Source: Inquilinus limosus (lineage in GTDB: Bacteria > Pseudomonadota > Alphaproteobacteria > DSM-16000 > Inquilinaceae). Taken from it: DNA of 55,139 nucleotides. The notes beneath the pieces are model-generated. The model worked only from the letters and a program-made list of their open reading frames with translations, was not told the DNA's origin and did not search any database. Of this stretch, positions 15,487 through 27,327 are shown piece by piece. Each line of letters starts with the position of its first letter. Positions within the stretch are counted from its first letter, which is position 1. The stretch is taken from the NCBI RefSeq assembly GCF_002195995.1, contig NZ_NHON01000038.1, forward strand, positions 1 to 55,139, given 5' to 3'. The translations under genes and the position numbers were made by a program.

Positions 15487-15560
15487 TTTTAGAGAGGCGT
15501 GTTCGCTGCGGGCCCAAATGCCGATTGACCCGGCCGCCACCCTGCCCCGAAGCTGGCAGG

Positions 15561-16700
15561 ATGACGACGTCCCGGCGCCCCTTGAGCGAAGCCGAACGGC
15601 TGGACTGGCTTCGCCTGGCCCGGACCGACGCCGTCGGGCCGATCACCTTCCATGACCTGATCGCCCGCTACGGCACCGCCGGCGCCGCGATCGCGGCGCT
15701 GCCCGAGCTGTCGCGCCGGGGCGGAAGGCGGGTCGAGCTGAAGCCGCCTTCCGTCGCCGAGGCGAAGCGCGAGCTGGACGCGCTGGCCCGGATCGGCGGC
15801 CGCCTCGTCGCCGCCTGCGAGCCGGACTATCCCGGCCTCCTGGCGATGATCGAGGACGCGCCGCCGGTGCTGTCGCTGCTGGGCCGCGGCGACCTCGCGG
15901 CCCGGCCGATGGTCGGCATCGTCGGCGCCCGCAACGCCTCGCTGAACGGCCGCCGCTTCGCCCATGGCATGGCGCGGCAGCTGGGCGAGGCCGGCTTCAC
16001 CGTCGTCTCCGGCTTCGCCCGCGGCATCGACACCGCGGCGCATGAGGGGGCCTTCGCCACCGGCACGCTGGCGGTGCTGGCCGGCGGCATCGACATCGTC
16101 TACCCGCCGGAGAATGCCGGGCTGTACGACCGCCTGGCCGAATCCGGGCTGGTAGTGGCGGAATGCGCGCTCGGCACCCAGCCGACCGCCCGCCACTTCC
16201 CGCGCCGCAACCGCCTGATCTCCGGTCTGTCGCTGGGCGTGGTGGTGGTCGAGGCGGCGCTGCGCTCCGGCTCGCTGATCACCGCCCGCATGGCCGCCGA
16301 GCAGGGCCGGCAGGTGCTGGCGGTGCCGGGATCGCCGCTCGACCCCCGCGCCCAGGGCTGCAACCGGCTGATCCGCGGCGGCGCCACCCTGGTCGAATCG
16401 GCCGAGCATGTGATCGAGGCGCTGGCGCCGCAGATCTCCAGCCCGCTGCTGCGCGAGCCGCCGGCGCCGGCGCCGCGCCCCTCCTCCATCCTCGTGCCGG
16501 AGGGCGCCGACGGGGCCGGAACCGACCGCGCCCAGGCCACGGCCCGGGTGCTGGAGCTGCTGTCGCCGACACCGACGGCGGTTGACGAACTGTTGCGCGA
16601 TTGCCAATTGTCTCCGCCGGTGGTGCTGACCGTGCTGCTGGAGCTCGAACTCGCCGGCCGGATCGAGCGCCAGCCCGGCAATCGGATCAGCCTGCTCTGA
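15561..16700 (+). CDS. dprA: DNA-processing protein DprA
   Basis: 379 aa. DprA binds incoming single-stranded DNA and loads RecA during natural transformation; in many alphaproteobacteria it persists without proven competence. A SAM-like N-terminal domain (about residues 1-100) precedes the Rossmann-fold core: MVGIVGARNASLNGRRFA (about residue 116), SGFARGIDTAAHEGA (about 150), LAGGIDIVYPPEN, FPRRNRLISGLSLGVVVVEA and GSLITARMAAEQGRQVLAVP. A C-terminal winged helix (DprA_WH, about residues 320-379) is present. The ATG at 15561 is preferred; the longer frame runs through the palindromic repeat. Confidence 0.95.
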   Translation: MTTSRRPLSEAERLDWLRLARTDAVGPITFHDLIARYGTAGAAIAALPELSRRGGRRVELKPPSVAEAKRELDALARIGGRLVAACEPDYPGLLAMIEDAPPVLSLLGRGDLAARPMVGIVGARNASLNGRRFAHGMARQLGEAGFTVVSGFARGIDTAAHEGAFATGTLAVLAGGIDIVYPPENAGLYDRLAESGLVVAECALGTQPTARHFPRRNRLISGLSLGVVVVEAALRSGSLITARMAAEQGRQVLAVPGSPLDPRAQGCNRLIRGGATLVESAEHVIEALAPQISSPLLREPPAPAPRPSSILVPEGADGAGTDRAQATARVLELLSPTPTAVDELLRDCQLSPPVVLTVLLELELAGRIERQPGNRISLL

Positions 16701-16775
16701 CTTGCCGTTATGGGTGAGTCCGTTTCCTGGCGCCGCCACCCGGCGACGCCGCTGTCGTGAATTGAGTGTGGCGCT

Positions 16776-19424
<2,649 letters not shown>

Positions 19425-19453
19425 ACGTATCCCCGCTCTCCCATGCCCATCCG

Positions 19454-19623
19454 AGTCCCCCCTCCCCTCGCGGGAGGGGGGTAGGGGGAGGGGGTTCGTG
19501 CCGCTCGAGCCGGCCTGAGTTCCGGCGATCCCGCCTGGACCGCGAGATCGGTCTCCGCCCATTCGCGCGCGGACGCGCGCAGACCCCTCCCCCTGCCCCC
19601 CTCTCGCAAGGGGAGGGGGGACT
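19454..19623. repeat. Palindromic intergenic repeat, family B copy 1
   Basis: A 170-bp inverted repeat between topA and rnr. It opens AGTCCCCCCTCCCCTCGCGG and closes with the complementary AAGGGGAGGGGGGACT. It belongs to a family built on CTCCC/GGGAG arms with an inner CCCTC-rich segment; other copies lie at 27328, 30036 and 36097. I see no coding signal inside. Confidence 0.7.
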
Positions 19624-19680
19624 TGTTTGCTTTGACGGCCTGGTTGGAGTGCCCTCCACAGTGCCAGCGGTCCCCGCGCC

Positions 19681-22062
19681 ATGACCGAACCGCCCACCCG
19701 GAAGCCCCCGGCCCGCAGGCCGATCAAGCGGAAGAAGGTCGTCAAGACCGTCGTCCCGGCCAAGACGCCGCTGGGCAAGGGCAAGAAGGCGGCCAAGCCG
19801 TTCCCGACGCGCGAGCAGATCGTCGAGTTCCTGAAGTCGCGCGACGACACGGTCGGCAAGCGCGAGATCGCCCGCGCCTTCCACATCACCGGCGACGACC
19901 GGGTGCGGCTGAAGGAGCTGCTGCAGGAGATGGCCGAGGACGGCCAGCTGGAGAAGCGCCGCGGCCGCCGCATGCGGGCGCCGGGCGCCGTCCTGCCGAA
20001 TGTCGCCGTGCTGCGCATCGTCGCCATCGACTCGGATGGCGAGGCCCTGGCCCAGCCGACGCGCTGGGAGGAAGAGGAGCCGCCGCCGCGCATCGCCATG
20101 GTGGCCGAGGGCCGCGGCAAGGGCGCGCTGGCGGTCGGCGACCGGGTGCTGGCCCGGCTGCAGCAGGAAGAGGACGGCAGTTGGACCGGCCGCACCATGC
20201 GCCGGCTGGAGAACCAGGCCGACATCCGCGTGGTCGGCGTGTTCCGCCGCGGCCGCGACGGCCAAGGCCGGATCGTGCCGGCCGACAAGCGGGCGCGGGA
20301 CACCTGGCCGGTGCGCGAGGGCGACACCGGCGGCGCCAAGGACGGCGAGCTGGTGGAGGCGCTGGTCGAGGCGTCCGACCGCCTCGGGCCGCGCCGCACT
20401 GTCATCTCCGCCCGCTATGGCGACGCCGAGGATCCGCGGTCGATCAGCCTGATCGCCATTCATGCCGCCGGCATCCCGACCGAGTTCCGGCCCAAGGCCC
20501 TGGCCCAGGCCGAGGCGGCAGAGCCCGCCGGGCTGGAGGGCCGGGTCGACCTGCGCCAGGTGCCGCTGGTCACCATCGACGGCGCCGATGCCCGCGACTT
20601 CGACGACGCGGTCTTCGCCGAGCCCGACCCCGACCATCCCGGCGGCTGGCACCTGATCGTGGCCATCGCCGACGTCGCCCATTATGTGCCGCCGGGGTCG
20701 CCCTTGGACCGCGACGCCTTCGAGCGCGGCAATTCCTGCTATTTCCCCGACCGCGTCGTGCCGATGCTGCCGGAGGCGCTGTCGAACGGGCTGTGCTCGC
20801 TGCGCCCCAACGAGGACCGCGCCTGCCTGGCCGCCGACCTGTGGATCGACGCCCAGGGCCGGCTGGTGCGCCACCGCTTCCGCCGCGGGCTGATGCGCTC
20901 CGCCGCCCGGCTGACCTATGAGCAAGTGCAGGCCGCCCGCAACGGCCAGCCGGACGAGCTGACCGGCCCGCTGCTGGAGCCGGTGATCGCCCCGCTCTAC
21001 GGCGCCTATGAGGCCCTGCTGGCGGCGCGGGAGAAGCGCGGCACGCTGGAGCTGGACCTGCCGGAGCGCAAGGTCCAGCTGGACGAGGACGGGCGCGTCG
21101 CCTCGATCGGCGTCCGCGCGCGGCTCGACAGCCACAAGCTGATCGAGGAGTTCATGATCGCCGCCAATGTCGCGGCGGCCGAGACGCTGAGCGACCGGAA
21201 CCTGCCGGCGCTGTACCGGGTGCACGACCAGCCGGACCGCGCCCGGGTCGCGGCGCTGAAGGAGTTCCTGGAGCCGCTGGGCTATTCCCTGTCGCTGGGC
21301 CAGGTGATGCGGCCGCGGGTGTTCGGCCAAATTCTGGAGCGCGCCGTCGGCCGGCCCGAGGAGCCGATGGTCAACGAGATGGTGCTGCGGTCGCAGGCCC
21401 AGGCCGTCTACAGCCCGGACAATCTCGGCCATTTCGGCCTGGCCCTGCCGCGCTACGCCCATTTCACCTCGCCGATCCGCCGCTATGCCGACCTGACCGT
21501 GCATCGCGGGTTGGTGCGGCTGCTGCATCTCGGCAACGACGGCGCCCCCGACGACGAGCTGGCACGGCTGGACGAGATCGGCGAGCACATCTCGGTCACC
21601 GAGCGCCGCGCCGCCCAGGCCGAGCGCGACGCGGTCGACCGCTACATGGCGAGCTGGCTGGCCGACCGGATCGGCGCCATCCTGCCCGGCCGAATCGGCG
21701 GCGTCGCCAAGTTCGGCCTGTTCGTGAAGCTGGACGAGTCGGGCGCCGACGGGCTGGTGCCGATCTCGACCCTGCCCGACGACTATTACGACCATGACGA
21801 GGCGGCGCATGCCCTGGTCGGCCGGCGCTGGAACCGCGTGTTCCGGCTGGGCGCCCGCGTGCGGGTGCGGGTCACCGAGGCCGATGCCCTGACCGGCAGC
21901 ACCGTCTTCGCCCTGGTCGACGCCGCCCAGGGCGCCGAGGTCGAGGGCCTGCCGCCGCTGGCGGGACCGGACCGCCGGGCCCCCTCCCGCGGGCGGCCGC
22001 GATTCGGCTCCGGACCCGGCCGGAAGCCAGGGCCCGGGCCGCGCCGCGGCTCTCGGCGTTGA
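19681..22062 (+). CDS. rnr: Ribonuclease R
   Basis: 793 aa 3'-5' exoribonuclease of the RNase II superfamily that degrades structured RNA. A Lys-rich basic N-terminus and winged-helix region (about residues 1-100) are followed by cold-shock domains, the RNB catalytic domain with TIDGADARDFDDAV (about residues 298-311, Mg2+-binding Asp residues), RHRFRRGLMRSAARLTYEQV, and FGLALPRYAHFTSPIRRYAD near the end. An S1 domain (about residues 665-745: IGAILPGRIGGVAKFGLFVK) and a basic Arg/Gly/Pro tail complete it. It lies downstream of topA across a 256-bp gap holding a family B repeat. Confidence 0.96.
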   Translation: MTEPPTRKPPARRPIKRKKVVKTVVPAKTPLGKGKKAAKPFPTREQIVEFLKSRDDTVGKREIARAFHITGDDRVRLKELLQEMAEDGQLEKRRGRRMRAPGAVLPNVAVLRIVAIDSDGEALAQPTRWEEEEPPPRIAMVAEGRGKGALAVGDRVLARLQQEEDGSWTGRTMRRLENQADIRVVGVFRRGRDGQGRIVPADKRARDTWPVREGDTGGAKDGELVEALVEASDRLGPRRTVISARYGDAEDPRSISLIAIHAAGIPTEFRPKALAQAEAAEPAGLEGRVDLRQVPLVTIDGADARDFDDAVFAEPDPDHPGGWHLIVAIADVAHYVPPGSPLDRDAFERGNSCYFPDRVVPMLPEALSNGLCSLRPNEDRACLAADLWIDAQGRLVRHRFRRGLMRSAARLTYEQVQAARNGQPDELTGPLLEPVIAPLYGAYEALLAAREKRGTLELDLPERKVQLDEDGRVASIGVRARLDSHKLIEEFMIAANVAAAETLSDRNLPALYRVHDQPDRARVAALKEFLEPLGYSLSLGQVMRPRVFGQILERAVGRPEEPMVNEMVLRSQAQAVYSPDNLGHFGLALPRYAHFTSPIRRYADLTVHRGLVRLLHLGNDGAPDDELARLDEIGEHISVTERRAAQAERDAVDRYMASWLADRIGAILPGRIGGVAKFGLFVKLDESGADGLVPISTLPDDYYDHDEAAHALVGRRWNRVFRLGARVRVRVTEADALTGSTVFALVDAAQGAEVEGLPPLAGPDRRAPSRGRPRFGSGPGRKPGPGPRRGSRR

Positions 22063-22154
22063 ACGCAGCCCTGCTGCGCTGCAATACCGCCTTTCTCCTG
22101 TCAAGCTCCTGGCCTAGAGTGACTGCGAGAAGATCCGGGCCGGAGTTCCATTAA

Positions 22155-23735
22155 GTGTTGTGTCAGAAGCGGTTGGCGGCGGTTGTTGCAGCGCTGCTGG
22201 TGCTTTCGGGCTGCCTTGCCTCCGCCCCGGACTCCCCGATCCCGCAGACCGAGGCGCAGGCCCGCGAGGCCGGCCATTTCGCCGACCCGTCGGTGTTCAC
22301 CGTCGGCTTCGACCGCATCCAGGAAGTCTATCTGGTCAAGGAGGATTTCGGGAAGCTGGCGCTGGACGGGCTGAACGGCCTGTCCAAGCTCGATGACACG
22401 CTCAGCGTCCGCCGCGACGGCGGCCGGGTGCAGCTGATCCGCGCCGGCCACGTGGTCGGGGATTTCGATTCGCCCGCGCCCGATGCCTCCTATGACTGGG
22501 GCACGCTGGTCGCCTCCACCCTCGACTCGGCCTCGCTGGCCTCGGCGAAGGTCGCCACCGCCGGCAACGAGGCCGCGTACCAGGCGGTCTACGAGGCGCT
22601 GCTGTCGGACCTCGACCCCTATTCCCGCTACGTCAACCCGGACCGCGCCCGCGACGACCGCGCCCAGCGCGACGGCTATACCGGCGTCGGCATCGCGCTC
22701 AGCCAGGACGACAAGGGCCGGCCGGTGATCGGCGACGTGTTCCCGGACACGCCGGCCGCCCGCGCCAACCTGCTGAAGGGATCGCTGATCGTCGCCGTCG
22801 ACGGGGTGTCGGTGGAGGACGCCAAGGTCGACGAGATCGCCGACCTGATGCGCGGCCCGGTCGGCACCAAGGTCGACCTGACCGTGCGCGAGCCCAAGGG
22901 CAACAGCCGCACCGCCACGATGACGCGCGAGAAGGTCATCGAGAACATGGTCCGCAGCGAGGTGCGCGACAGCGTCATCGTCGTCAAGCTGCTGCGCTAC
23001 AACACCACCGCCGCCGCCGCCGTGCGCAACGCGGTGACCGGCCTGCTGCGCGGCCTGAACGGCAAGGCCCGCGGCGTCGTCCTCGACCTGCGCGGCAATC
23101 CGGGCGGCCTGCTGGACCAGTCGGTGGCGCTGGCCGACATGTTCATGGATCACGGCCCGATCGTGTCGACCCGCGGCCGCAACCCGGACAGCGACCAGAG
23201 CTTCTCGGCCCGCAACGGCGACATCTCCGGCCACCTGCCGCTCGCTGTGCTGGTCGACGGCCATTCCGCCTCGGCCGCCGAGATCACCGCCGCGGCGCTG
23301 CAGGACGCGGACCGGGCGATCCTGGTCGGCTCCACCTCCTTCGGCAAGGGCAGCGTCCAGACCGTGACCCGGCTGCCGAATGACGGCGAGCTGTTCCTGA
23401 CCTGGAGCCGGATCTACGCGCCCTCCGGCTACACCTGGCATCGCCAGGGCATCCTGCCGACCGTCTGCACCAGCGGCAGCGGCACCGACGCCAAGGCGAT
23501 GATCGACGCCTTCCGCGCCGGCCAGGCGCCGAGCATGAGCGATGCGATGGCGGAGCGCTTCCGCGCCCCGGACGACGAGACGGCGCTGCGCCGCGTGCGC
23601 TCCGCCTGCCCCTGGCAGGTGCATGACGCCGATCTCGACCTCCAGGTCGCGGTCGGACTGATCAGCGACCCTGCCCTCTACGCCCAGGCGCTGGGGTCGC
23701 AGGACCGCGGCACCGTCGCCGCCCGCGCGCAGTAG
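22155..23735 (+). CDS. S41-family C-terminal processing protease, predicted lipoprotein
   Basis: 526 aa. It starts at GTG with GGAG upstream. The N-terminus has a lipobox LSGC (Cys at about residue 20), so it is probably anchored in the periplasm. A PDZ domain (TGVGIALSQDDKGRPVIGDV through KGSLIVAVDGVSVEDAKVDE, about residues 175-225) precedes the S41 domain: VVLDLRGNPGGLLDQSVALA, the nucleophile Ser in VLVDGHSASAAEITAAALQD and the general-base Lys in STSFGKGSVQTVTRLP. Related CtpA enzymes process penicillin-binding or murein-hydrolase partners. The position behind rnr is common in related genomes. Confidence 0.9.
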   Translation: MLCQKRLAAVVAALLVLSGCLASAPDSPIPQTEAQAREAGHFADPSVFTVGFDRIQEVYLVKEDFGKLALDGLNGLSKLDDTLSVRRDGGRVQLIRAGHVVGDFDSPAPDASYDWGTLVASTLDSASLASAKVATAGNEAAYQAVYEALLSDLDPYSRYVNPDRARDDRAQRDGYTGVGIALSQDDKGRPVIGDVFPDTPAARANLLKGSLIVAVDGVSVEDAKVDEIADLMRGPVGTKVDLTVREPKGNSRTATMTREKVIENMVRSEVRDSVIVVKLLRYNTTAAAAVRNAVTGLLRGLNGKARGVVLDLRGNPGGLLDQSVALADMFMDHGPIVSTRGRNPDSDQSFSARNGDISGHLPLAVLVDGHSASAAEITAAALQDADRAILVGSTSFGKGSVQTVTRLPNDGELFLTWSRIYAPSGYTWHRQGILPTVCTSGSGTDAKAMIDAFRAGQAPSMSDAMAERFRAPDDETALRRVRSACPWQVHDADLDLQVAVGLISDPALYAQALGSQDRGTVAARAQ

Positions 23736-23807
23736 CGTCCTTCGGCGCGGCGCCGTGTCGGATCGCGCCGGTCCCGTTCGTCCTCCGGTGAGCCCAGGAG
23801 GTGAGCC

Positions 23808-24134
23808 ATGGATGAACCGCCGGTGATCAAGACGCGGCGCAAGGGCCGGAGCGCGACCCAGAGCATGCTGATCCCCAGCGAGGCCATGGTGGCCGAGGCG
23901 CTGCGGGCCGCGCCGCCCGGCCGGCTGTCGGAGCTGGGGGCGCTGCGGCGGGCGCTGGCGGCGGCACATGGCGCCGATGCCTGCTGCCCGGTGACGGTGC
24001 AGCGGCACTTGGTGCGCCTCAGCCAGGACGGCAGCACCCCGGTCTGGCGCGTCGTCGACCCCGACCGGCCCTTCGCCCGGCGGATGGCCGGCGGGCCGGA
24101 GCGCATCCGCGACCGGCTGGCCGGCGAGCGCTGA
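23808..24134 (+). CDS. MGMT-like (alkyltransferase-like) small protein, no active-site Cys motif
   Basis: 108 aa. GGAGG precedes the ATG. The pattern MLIPSEAMVAEALRAAPPGR, then LGALRRALAAAHGADACCPV, VWRVV and FARRMAGGPERIRDRL resembles short proteins annotated MGMT family, whose winged-helix domain resembles the DNA-binding part of O6-alkylguanine alkyltransferases. The catalytic PCHR motif is absent, so it would bind but not repair alkylated DNA, or do something else. This assignment is from remembered family patterns and is tentative. Confidence 0.5.
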   Translation: MDEPPVIKTRRKGRSATQSMLIPSEAMVAEALRAAPPGRLSELGALRRALAAAHGADACCPVTVQRHLVRLSQDGSTPVWRVVDPDRPFARRMAGGPERIRDRLAGER

Positions 24135-24181
24135 CCCGCCGCGCGCGGCGCCGGAAGATCGCCGCCCCGACCACGCCGCGC

Positions 24182-24209
24182 TTGACTCGGGCGGCGCGGA
24201 CGCTATGGT
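24182..24209 (+). promoter_or_regulatory. Predicted sigma-70 promoter of rpmG
   Basis: TTGACT (24182-24187), a 16-bp GC-rich spacer and TATGGT (24204-24209), about 57 bp before the rpmG ATG. The match to the -35 consensus is five of six bases. Confidence 0.5.
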
Positions 24210-24265
24210 GCGCGCTTCCCGGCCCGTGATGCGGCGCCGAGCAGAGTCATATTGGGACCAGCATC

Positions 24266-24433
24266 ATGGCCAAGCCGAGCACCATCAAGATCCGCCTGAA
24301 CAGCACCGCGGACACCGGTTTCTTCTACGTTACCAAGAAGAACCCGAAGACCAAGACCGAGAAGCTGACGCTGAAGAAGTACGACCCGGTCGTGCGCAAG
24401 CACGTCGAGTTCAAGGAAGGCAAGATCAAGTAA
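24266..24433 (+). CDS. rpmG: 50S ribosomal protein L33
   Basis: 55 aa, the full length of bacterial L33. Sequence blocks [20 protein letters not shown], then [20 protein letters not shown] and a [11 protein letters not shown] end are diagnostic. The gene lacks the Cys pairs of zinc-containing L33 types, so it is the zinc-independent form usual in proteobacteria. It has its own promoter and a clear terminator, hence a monocistronic transcript. Confidence 0.95.
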   Translation: MAKPSTIKIRLNSTADTGFFYVTKKNPKTKTEKLTLKKYDPVVRKHVEFKEGKIK

Positions 24434-24485
24434 GCAGCGTCGTCCGGTCGGCCGACCGGGCGCTGCTTCTCTGCGTTCCTGACGG

Positions 24486-24510
24486 AGCCCCGCCGGTGGC
24501 GGGGCTTTTT
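24486..24510 (+). terminator. Rho-independent terminator of rpmG
   Basis: Stem AGCCCCGCC / GGCGGGGCT with a three-base loop (24486-24506) followed by TTTT, 52 bp after the rpmG stop. Confidence 0.85.
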
Positions 24511-24550
24511 GCATGGCTGCGGCTCGGCCTGCCACTGCTCCTTGAGAACG

Positions 24551-24636
24551 CGTCATTGCGAGCGCAGCGAAGCAATCCAGGGCTGTTTGGCGTGGCCCCT
24601 GGATTGCTTCGTCGGCTTCGCCTCCTCGCAATGACG
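24551..24636. repeat. Palindromic intergenic repeat, family A copy 3
   Basis: CGTCATTGCGAGCGCAGCGA with AGCAATCCAGGG on the left and CCCCTGGATTGCTTC, CCTCCTCGCAATGACG on the right. It lies between the convergent rpmG and divK genes and is nearly identical in its arms to the copy at 53237. Confidence 0.8.
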
Positions 24637-24656
24637 GTCTTGCCAGGCGCCGCCCC

Positions 24657-25022
24657 CTAATCCAGGTGCCGGCGCACCGTGGCGATGAACCCCGCCACGC
24701 TGATCGGCTTCGAGATGTAGTCGTCGCAGCCGCCGGCGCGCACCATCGCCTCGTCGCCCTTCATCGCCAGCGCCGTCACCGCGATCACCGGGATCGCGGC
24801 CAGCTCCCGGTCGGCCTTCAGCCATTTCGTCACCTCCAGCCCCGAGATCTCGGGCAGCTGGATGTCGAGCAGGATCAGGTCGGGCCGGTGCGCCCGCGCC
24901 AGCGCCATCACCTCCGACGCGCTGTCGGTGCCGATCGTGGCGTAGCCGTTGGCCTCGAGCACGTCGACGAACAGCTTCCGGTTGAGCTCGTTGTCCTCGA
25001 CGATCATCACGGTCTTCGGCAT
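24657..25022 (-). CDS. divK: Cell-cycle response regulator DivK
   Basis: 121-aa single-domain CheY-like receiver. [20 protein letters not shown], the phospho-acceptor Asp53 in [33 protein letters not shown] and the [13 protein letters not shown] lysine region closely match DivK of Caulobacter, which links the PleC/DivJ kinases to CtrA control. The start at 25022 removes a 48-residue upstream extension that reads through the promoter region. It is divergent from dinB, an arrangement I recall from other alphaproteobacteria. Confidence 0.93.
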   Translation of the reverse strand: MPKTVMIVEDNELNRKLFVDVLEANGYATIGTDSASEVMALARAHRPDLILLDIQLPEISGLEVTKWLKADRELAAIPVIAVTALAMKGDEAMVRAGGCDDYISKPISVAGFIATVRRHLD

Positions 25023-25120
25023 GCGCGGGTTCCCAGTGCCCGGCGCCACGGCCGGGCCAGCCAAGATCAATCCCGCATTGTTCCTTGTAAAGCCGCGATC
25101 TGACTTCCCGTGCGCATCCG

Positions 25121-25138
25121 GTACAAAACGGGTACAAT
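25121..25138 (+). promoter_or_regulatory. GTAC-N7-GTAC repeat upstream of dinB (possible LexA-box variant)
   Basis: GTAC at 25121-25124 and 25132-25135 separated by seven bases mirror the alphaproteobacterial LexA box GTTC-N7-GTTC, with one changed base per half. TACAAT (25133-25138) overlaps the second half and would make a good -10 box for dinB, so a bound repressor would block transcription. Confidence 0.4.
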
Positions 25139-25188
25139 GGCGCCATGTCCGATCCCAATCCGGCATCGCGGCAGGAGCCCGGCCCCCG

Positions 25189-26487
25189 ATGACCCCGAAG
25201 CCGGACCGGGCCGGCCTGCTGCCCGGCCTGTGCCGGGACTGCGGCGCGCATCCGCCGCCGGGGGCGCGGCGCTGCGCCCGCTGCGGGTCGCCGCGCCTGA
25301 TCCGCCATGCCGAGCTGCATCAGCTGAGCATCGCCCATCTCGACTGCGACGCCTTCTACGCCACGGTGGAGAAGCGCGACCGGCCGGAGCTGCAGGACCG
25401 GCCGGTGATCGTCGGCGGCGGGGCGCGCGGCGTGGTGTCCGCCGCCTGCTATGTCGCCCGGCTGTACGGCGTGCGCTCGGCCATGCCGATGTTCAAGGCG
25501 CTGGAGGCCTGCCCCGACGCCGTGGTGCTGCGCCCCGACATGCAGAAATACGCCGGGGTCAGCCGGCAGATCCGGGCGCTGTTCCTGGCGGCGACGCCGA
25601 AGGTCGAGCCGCTGTCGCTGGACGAGGCCTTCCTCGACCTGTCCGGAACCCAGGCGCTGCACGGCCGCAGCCCGGCCGAGACCTGCGCCGCCATCGCCCG
25701 CCAGGTCGAGCGCGAGATCGGCGTCACCCTGTCGATCGGCCTTGCGCCGAACAAGATGCTGGCCAAGATCGCGTCGGACCTGGACAAGCCGCGCGGCTTC
25801 GCCGTGATCGGCCGGGGCGACGCCATGGCCTTCCTGGCCGACAAGCCGGCCGGCATCATTCCCGGCGTCGGCAAGGTGATGCGCGAGAAGCTGTTCAGCG
25901 ACGGCATCCGCACCGTGGGCGACTTGCGGCGGCTGGACGAGAGCGCGCTGGTCCGCCGCTTCGGCGTGTTCGGCCGGCGCCTGTACCGCTATGCCCGCGG
26001 CGAGGACCAGCGACCGGTCGACCCGGACGGCGAGACCAAGAGCATCTCGGCCGAGACCACCTTCACCGTCGACATCCAGAACCCGCAGGCGCTGCAGCGC
26101 GAATTGTGGCCGCTGTGCGAGACCGTGTCGGCCCGGCTGAAGAAGCAGGACCTGGCCGGCGGCACGGTGGTGCTGAAGCTGAAGACGGCGAGCTTCCGGC
26201 AGCTGACCCGCAGCCACCGCCTGGCCGACCCGACCCAGCTGGCGGAGACGATCTGGCGCATTGCCGCGCCGCTGGTCGAGCAGGCGGCGAATGGCGAGGC
26301 CTTCCGGCTGATCGGTGTCGGCTGCACCGACCTGGTCGAGGGCCGGCTGGCCGACCCGCCGGACCTGCTGGACCCCGCCCCGGCCAAGCGACGCGCGGTC
26401 GAGGAGGCGATGGACGAGATGCGCCGCAAGCTGGGGCCCGACGCCATCGCCAAGGGCCGCTCCGGCCTGCCGCGCGGCCCCGGATAG
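25189..26487 (+). CDS. dinB: DNA polymerase IV with N-terminal zinc ribbon
   Basis: 432-aa Y-family translesion polymerase. Residues 15-35 contain CRDCG and CARCG, a four-Cys zinc ribbon absent from E. coli DinB but frequent in alphaproteobacterial forms. The palm follows with [20 protein letters not shown] (about residue 50, catalytic Asp), [18 protein letters not shown] and [12 protein letters not shown] (about residue 144, catalytic Asp-Glu). The thumb HhH region is [20 protein letters not shown], and the little-finger domain with KSISAETTF ends near residue 395. I start at the ATG at 25189. Regulation by SOS is possible given the GTAC-N7-GTAC repeat upstream. Confidence 0.93.
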   Translation: MTPKPDRAGLLPGLCRDCGAHPPPGARRCARCGSPRLIRHAELHQLSIAHLDCDAFYATVEKRDRPELQDRPVIVGGGARGVVSAACYVARLYGVRSAMPMFKALEACPDAVVLRPDMQKYAGVSRQIRALFLAATPKVEPLSLDEAFLDLSGTQALHGRSPAETCAAIARQVEREIGVTLSIGLAPNKMLAKIASDLDKPRGFAVIGRGDAMAFLADKPAGIIPGVGKVMREKLFSDGIRTVGDLRRLDESALVRRFGVFGRRLYRYARGEDQRPVDPDGETKSISAETTFTVDIQNPQALQRELWPLCETVSARLKKQDLAGGTVVLKLKTASFRQLTRSHRLADPTQLAETIWRIAAPLVEQAANGEAFRLIGVGCTDLVEGRLADPPDLLDPAPAKRRAVEEAMDEMRRKLGPDAIAKGRSGLPRGPG

Positions 26488-26620
26488 GCGCCCCGCAGCG
26501 TCTTTCAGTCGCGTGTCGCCGATCCCACTGGGCGGCAGGCCCTGGTCAAGGAGAGACTGCGCCCCACCTGCTTTCACGCCATCCGCCGGCGCGGCCGGCG
26601 CCCAACCGAGGAAGCCTGCG

Positions 26621-27319
26621 ATGAACCGACGTGATGCCCTGACGCTGGGCGGCGCCGCCGCCCTCGCCGCCACCGCCGCCCGGATCGGCGCCCCGGCCCT
26701 GGCCCAGACGGCCGCGGCGCCGGCGGGCCCGTTCAAGCAGCCGCCGCTGCCGTTCAAGGAGGACGCGCTGGCGCCGACGATCGGGGCGGAGACCGTGGGC
26801 CTGCATTACGGCAAGCACCACAAGGCCTATTTCGACGCGCTCAACAAGCTCGCCGCCGGCACGCCCTACGAGTCGATGACCCTGGCCGAGGTGGTGGTGA
26901 AATCGGCCACGGCCAAGGACCAGGCGGTGTTCAACCAGGCCGGCCAGGCCTGGAACCACAATCTGTACTGGGAGCAGTTCACCCCCGGCGGGCCGAAGGC
27001 GCCGCAGGGCCGGCTGGCCGACGCCATCAGCGAGTCCTTCGGCGACCAGGCCGCGCTGGTCAAGGCCACCACCGACGCCGCCGGCAAGGTGTTCGGCAGC
27101 GGCTGGGTCTGGCTCGTCGCCGATGCCGGCAAGCTGACCCTGGTCGGCACATCGAACGCGGATTCGCCTTTCGCCCATGGCGGCCAGCCGCTGTTCGGCA
27201 TCGATGTCTGGGAGCACGCCTACTATCTCGACTACCAGAACCGCCGCGCCGACCACGTCAAGGCGGTGATGGAAAGCCTGGTCAACTGGTCCGTCGTCTC
27301 CGACCGCCTCGGCGCCTGA
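26621..27319 (+). CDS. sodB: Exported Fe-type superoxide dismutase
   Basis: 232 aa. The ATG at 26621 has GAGGAAG upstream. Residues 1-29 form a Tat-like signal (MNRRDALTLGGAAALAATAA), so the enzyme is probably periplasmic. The metal ligands are His62 (LHYGKHHKAYF), His113 (WNHNLYW), Asp195 and His199 (DVWEHAYYLDY). Gln109 occupies the position that holds Gln69 in E. coli FeSOD, favouring iron over manganese. It would detoxify superoxide outside the cytoplasm; most Fe-SODs lack a signal, so the export is the notable feature. Confidence 0.92.
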   Translation: MNRRDALTLGGAAALAATAARIGAPALAQTAAAPAGPFKQPPLPFKEDALAPTIGAETVGLHYGKHHKAYFDALNKLAAGTPYESMTLAEVVVKSATAKDQAVFNQAGQAWNHNLYWEQFTPGGPKAPQGRLADAISESFGDQAALVKATTDAAGKVFGSGWVWLVADAGKLTLVGTSNADSPFAHGGQPLFGIDVWEHAYYLDYQNRRADHVKAVMESLVNWSVVSDRLGA

Positions 27320-27327
27320 GTCCGGAA

